From the NCBI GenBank assembly GCA_024654065.1, contig JANLIQ010000065.1, forward strand, positions 1 to 7,191: 7,191 nucleotides of DNA. Reading direction: 5' to 3'. This DNA comes from Candidatus Berkelbacteria bacterium (GTDB lineage: Bacteria > Patescibacteriota > UBA1384 > 2-12-FULL-50-11). A model generated the notes under the pieces. The model was not told the DNA's origin and did no database searches. It worked only from the letters and a program-made list of their open reading frames with translations. Shown in pieces: positions 5,733 through 7,191 of this stretch. The number at the start of each line of letters is the position of its first letter. Within the stretch, counting starts at the first letter, position 1. A program made the translations under genes and the position numbers.

Positions 5733-6221
5733 TTACGGGTTTTCGGGGGATGTGGCAGTGGTCGGTGGTGGGGTACCGGCCGGCTTCTTGATCATCTTGG
5801 GAACGATGGAGTCCCCGGTGTGCTGACCGCGTCCGTCTTCGCCACAGATGAGCCAGCCGGATGTCTTGTGCAGATACATCCAACCAGTTACGCGTTCGCC
5901 GTCAAGGTAGCTATCGATGTACGCCGAGCACCAGTTCTTGTTCGAATCAAAGTCGTACGTCGTGATCTTGAAGTTGGTAACTTCGAATCTCGACGAACCT
6001 TCGATAGCGTCGCGCAAGTCGTACCAATCCATCCCGGATTCGTAGTAGTCCCGGGAGACATATGACATTGCTCGGCTGACATTGTGCTTGCCCCACTGCA
6101 CCATGAACCCCTTGGTGGTGTTGAAGACGGCGTCTTCTGGTGAAGTGTTGCCACCACCACCGCAACCGGTGATCAGTAGTACGAGTGAGACGATGCAAAG
6201 AACTGAAAACAACTTCTTCAA
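5733..6221 (-). CDS. Lipoprotein, possible NTF2-like fold
   Basis: A 162-residue exported protein with a type II signal peptide: MKK, a hydrophobic core at 4-17, and lipobox ITGC with the lipidated cysteine at C20, followed by GGGGN as a flexible spacer. The body (about 27-130) has an amphipathic start, SYVSRDYYESGMDWYDLRDAI (53-73), then strand-like FEVTNFKITTYDF (79-91), SAYIDSYLDGERVTGWMYLH and SGWLICGED (121-129). This helix-then-curved-sheet order is reminiscent of NTF2-like proteins, but I recognise no specific family and propose no ligand. A Pro/Thr-rich tail follows (148-162). The start is a TTG at 6219-6221, chosen because it follows AGGAGG by six bases and is directly continued by the KK signal-peptide start. 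It has its own promoter and terminator, so it is a single-gene unit, and is GC-richer than the genes to its left. Confidence 0.85.
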   Translation of the reverse strand: MKKLFSVLCIVSLVLLITGCGGGGNTSPEDAVFNTTKGFMVQWGKHNVSRAMSYVSRDYYESGMDWYDLRDAIEGSSRFEVTNFKITTYDFDSNKNWCSAYIDSYLDGERVTGWMYLHKTSGWLICGEDGRGQHTGDSIVPKMIKKPAGTPPPTTATSPENP

Positions 6222-6227
6222 GTTGAT

Positions 6228-6233
6228 CCTCCT
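6228..6233 (-). promoter_or_regulatory. Shine-Dalgarno fixing a TTG start
   Basis: AGGAGG on the minus strand, six bases before the TTG at 6219-6221. No ATG gives the same signal peptide, so this site decides the start of the 162-residue lipoprotein. Confidence 0.85.
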
Positions 6234-6247
6234 ATCGATTTGGATTT

Positions 6248-6260
6248 GAGCGGAACGCTC
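6248..6260 (-). promoter_or_regulatory. Small hairpin in the lipoprotein 5' leader
   Basis: GAGCG-TTC-CGCTC on the minus strand, a 5-bp stem with a 3-base loop inside the roughly 50-base leader of the 5733-6221 gene, about 15 bases ahead of its Shine-Dalgarno. Its GTTCCGCT is complementary to the 5' arm of the same gene's terminator. Could be stabilising or incidental. Confidence 0.3.
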
Positions 6261-6280
6261 TTTGCCAAAATCGTAAAAGC

Positions 6281-6309
6281 ATTGTACGGGTTTAGATTAA
6301 TACATACAA
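6281..6309 (-). promoter_or_regulatory. Promoter of the 162-residue lipoprotein gene
   Basis: Minus strand: TTGTAT (6304-6309) as -35, exactly 17 bases, then TACAAT (6281-6286) as -10, matching 5 of 6. The predicted start near 6274 leaves a leader of about 50 bases. The -35 lies only about a dozen bases after the T run of the preceding gene's terminator. Confidence 0.75.
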
Positions 6310-6320
6310 GAGTTTTGGGG

Positions 6321-6367
6321 TAAAAAATGGCGGGGCAGATTTCTCTTTGAGGAGAATTCCGCCCCGC
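6321..6367 (-). terminator. Intrinsic terminator of the 203-residue lipoprotein gene
   Basis: Minus-strand stem GCGGGGC (6361-6367) with GCCCCGC (6330-6336), extended by an imperfect inner stem (GAGAA with TTCTC region), then TTTTTT (6322-6327). It starts 17 bases after the stop codon at 6385. Confidence 0.88.
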
Positions 6368-6384
6368 GAAGGGGGTTGGAGCCG

Positions 6385-6996
6385 CTATAGCCGCGTGTAG
6401 ACCCGGAACAGGGCATCGTTCCCGATTTCCTGCCAGGCCTCACCCCTGGAAACGATCCTACCCTGGGGGTAGGAGTTGGGGTCGGTGTTGGCCTTGGCAA
6501 TCAAGCCCTCGCCAACGACATTCGTCCCCCCGACCTTGCGCAGGATCACCCAGTAAGTTACGCCAGTCTGGCAACGGATCGGGCTAACGAAGACGAAGTC
6601 TTGCCAGGCGGGTGTTGGCGACAAGCTTGCCGTTGGGACGGGGTTGGACGTCGCCAGGACGACTCCGCTTGGCAGTCCACCGACGTCACTTTGGACGTCG
6701 ACCACGTAAGTACCCGCGCCCACCCCCGTCCGGTAGACGGAGAAGCTGGCTCGGGATATCCATTGTCCGTCGCCGGCGAAGCTCTGGGCAAGGTCAAGAC
6801 GAGATGGCTGTCCGTAGAAGCAGCCGTACTCCGTATTGGCTGCTCCGGTGTACGACGCGGAGATTCTTTCATCGCCGCCACCACCGGTTCCGCCACCACC
6901 ACCCCCTCCAATGATCGGGGTGCCACCACCGCCGCAACCGGCGAGCACGAGAATGACAAGAGCGGCCAAAGCCGCAACAAAGCTTCGATTTTTCAT
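6385..6996 (-). CDS. Glycine-tethered lipoprotein, choice-of-anchor R-like domain
   Basis: A 203-residue exported protein. MKNR and a hydrophobic core lead to the lipobox LAGC (lipidated C21). A tether of almost pure glycine follows (22-41), then a beta-sandwich domain (about 46-203). The domain order LAQSFAGDGQWISRASFSV (69-87), GAGTYVVDVQSDVGGLPSG (93-111), VLATSN (113-118), WQDFVFVSPI (131-140), GVTYWVILRK (145-154) and ALFRVYTRL (195-203) matches my memory of choice-of-anchor R-type domains, which are non-enzymatic, often surface-exposed and sometimes ligand-binding. C59 and C142 could form a disulfide. The ATG at 6996 follows a GGGAGGG site by eight bases. It has its own promoter and terminator. 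High GC and a long GGN tract set it apart from the folate genes. Cell-surface location is well supported; its ligand is unknown. Confidence 0.87.
   Translation of the reverse strand: MKNRSFVAALAALVILVLAGCGGGGTPIIGGGGGGGTGGGGDERISASYTGAANTEYGCFYGQPSRLDLAQSFAGDGQWISRASFSVYRTGVGAGTYVVDVQSDVGGLPSGVVLATSNPVPTASLSPTPAWQDFVFVSPIRCQTGVTYWVILRKVGGTNVVGEGLIAKANTDPNSYPQGRIVSRGEAWQEIGNDALFRVYTRL
6874..6933 (-). repeat. GGN glycine-codon tract
   Basis: Low-complexity run of glycine codons encoding residues 22-41 of the lipoprotein, broken only by TPII and one T. It is read as polyproline on the plus strand, which creates spurious open frames there. Such tracts can change length by slippage in units of three bases, altering tether length without breaking the frame. 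Confidence 0.85.
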
Positions 6997-7004
6997 GGTT
7001 CATT

Positions 7005-7011
7005 CCCTCCC
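7005..7011 (-). promoter_or_regulatory. Shine-Dalgarno of the 203-residue lipoprotein gene
   Basis: GGGAGGG on the minus strand, eight bases ahead of the ATG at 6994-6996. It supports that ATG over the out-of-frame ATG at about 7001-7003, which is too close to the site. It overlaps the palindrome CCCGGG. Confidence 0.75.
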
Positions 7012-7022
7012 GGGAATTTCGT

Positions 7023-7038
7023 AACTTAGGATTAAGTT
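7023..7038 (-). promoter_or_regulatory. Hairpin in the lipoprotein 5' leader
   Basis: AACTTA (7023-7028) and TAAGTT (7033-7038) form a 6-bp AT-rich stem with a 4-base loop. It lies in the transcribed leader just after the predicted start site near 7045 and before the Shine-Dalgarno. Role unknown; perhaps mRNA stabilisation. Confidence 0.35.
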
Positions 7039-7051
7039 CCTAGTTGTCGGC

Positions 7052-7080
7052 ACCTTACCATGATACTCGGGAAAAGTCAA
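7052..7080 (-). promoter_or_regulatory. Promoter of the 203-residue lipoprotein gene
   Basis: Minus strand: TTGACT (7075-7080) as -35, 5 of 6 to consensus, a 17-base spacer, then TAAGGT (7052-7057) as a poor -10 that is compensated by a TGG just upstream (extended -10). Predicted start near 7045. Confidence 0.65.
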
Positions 7081-7112
7081 TAGTTTTGGGCGAAGTGTGG
7101 ATTCTAAACCTA

Positions 7113-7154
7113 ACCCGCCAGGCAATGTAGAATAAGCGGAAAAGAAAGGCGGGT
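7113..7154. repeat. 7-bp inverted repeat before the right-edge gene
   Basis: ACCCGCC (7113-7119) and GGCGGGT (7148-7154) flank 28 bases containing TAGAAT (7128-7133), a possible plus-strand -10. The right arm ends four bases before the ATG at 7159 and covers the likely ribosome-binding region. It could be an operator flanking the promoter or, if transcription starts further upstream, a leader stem hiding the ribosome site. Confidence 0.3.
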
Positions 7155-7158
7155 CAGG

Positions 7159-7191
7159 ATGACGGTTAGATTAGGTTATGTTGAGCGACAG
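7159..7191 (+). CDS. Start of a plus-strand gene, possibly UV-damage endonuclease (partial)
   Basis: Only 11 codons are inside the window: MTVRLGYVERQ, open to the right edge. An RLGYV motif straight after the start is typical of the UvdE/UvsE family of TIM-barrel UV-damage endonucleases, which nick 5' of UV photoproducts. Eleven residues are too few for a firm call. An AGGCGGG stretch upstream could serve as a ribosome site. The gene diverges from the 203-residue lipoprotein gene across a 162-base region (6997-7158) that holds the latter's promoter and an inverted repeat. Confidence 0.35.
   Translation, partial: MTVRLGYVERQ

Noticed and set aside
5575..5883. Minus-strand frame that runs from within the lipoprotein gene into the signal-peptide segment at 5628
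   Set aside because: Only its last 17 codons are meaningful; upstream it crosses a strong terminator and is a shadow of the lipoprotein gene.
6601..7029. Several plus-strand open frames rich in proline, arginine and histidine
   Set aside because: They are the antisense of the GC-rich lipoprotein gene and its glycine tract; none has a ribosome site or a protein-like profile.

Overview
The window looks like a piece of a bacterial chromosome of moderate GC, probably from a small-genome, possibly uncultured lineage. A Patescibacteria/CPR-like origin is my best guess. It rests on compact spacing, housekeeping genes without Shine-Dalgarno sequences, one apparently leaderless gene and a tiny membrane protein fused tightly to the next gene. 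No marker gene proves the taxon. I see no tRNA, rRNA, CRISPR array, transposase or phage gene.

Left two thirds (about 30-5090) form a folate/thymidylate locus. On the minus strand, a 45-residue two-helix membrane protein (1244-1381, not previously called because it is short) runs two bases ahead of glyA (serine hydroxymethyltransferase, 30-1241). Diverging from it on the plus strand are a CYTH-domain triphosphate-binding enzyme (1437-2120) and thyA (2132-3112). thyA converges on a minus-strand operon of mutM (4239-5090), folA (3716-4225) and dcd (3116-3709). Together GlyA makes methylene-tetrahydrofolate, ThyA uses it to methylate dUMP and releases dihydrofolate, FolA regenerates tetrahydrofolate, and Dcd feeds the pathway by deaminating dCTP to dUTP. 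The only step without an obvious enzyme is dUTP to dUMP; Dcd or the CYTH protein could fill it. MutM is a DNA base-excision repair glycosylase.

Right third (about 5149-6996) is different in character: three minus-strand genes for exported proteins, each with its own strong Shine-Dalgarno and its own intrinsic terminator, and two of them distinctly richer in GC than the left part. From right to left they are a glycine-tethered lipoprotein with a beta-sandwich domain resembling choice-of-anchor R (6385-6996), a lipoprotein with a possible NTF2-like fold (5733-6221), and a secreted beta-rich protein whose frame is broken by an in-frame TAA straight after the signal peptide (5149-5628). Two of these genes have good sigma70-type promoters. 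At the right edge a plus-strand gene begins (7159 onward), with an N-terminus resembling UV-damage endonuclease UvdE/UvsE.

The points most worth a second look are: ThyA lacks three of the four arginines that normally bind the dUMP phosphate and has a C-terminal tail; the membrane miniprotein coupled to glyA; the leaderless CYTH gene; and the interrupted secreted-protein gene, whose terminator appears to lie before its stop codon.
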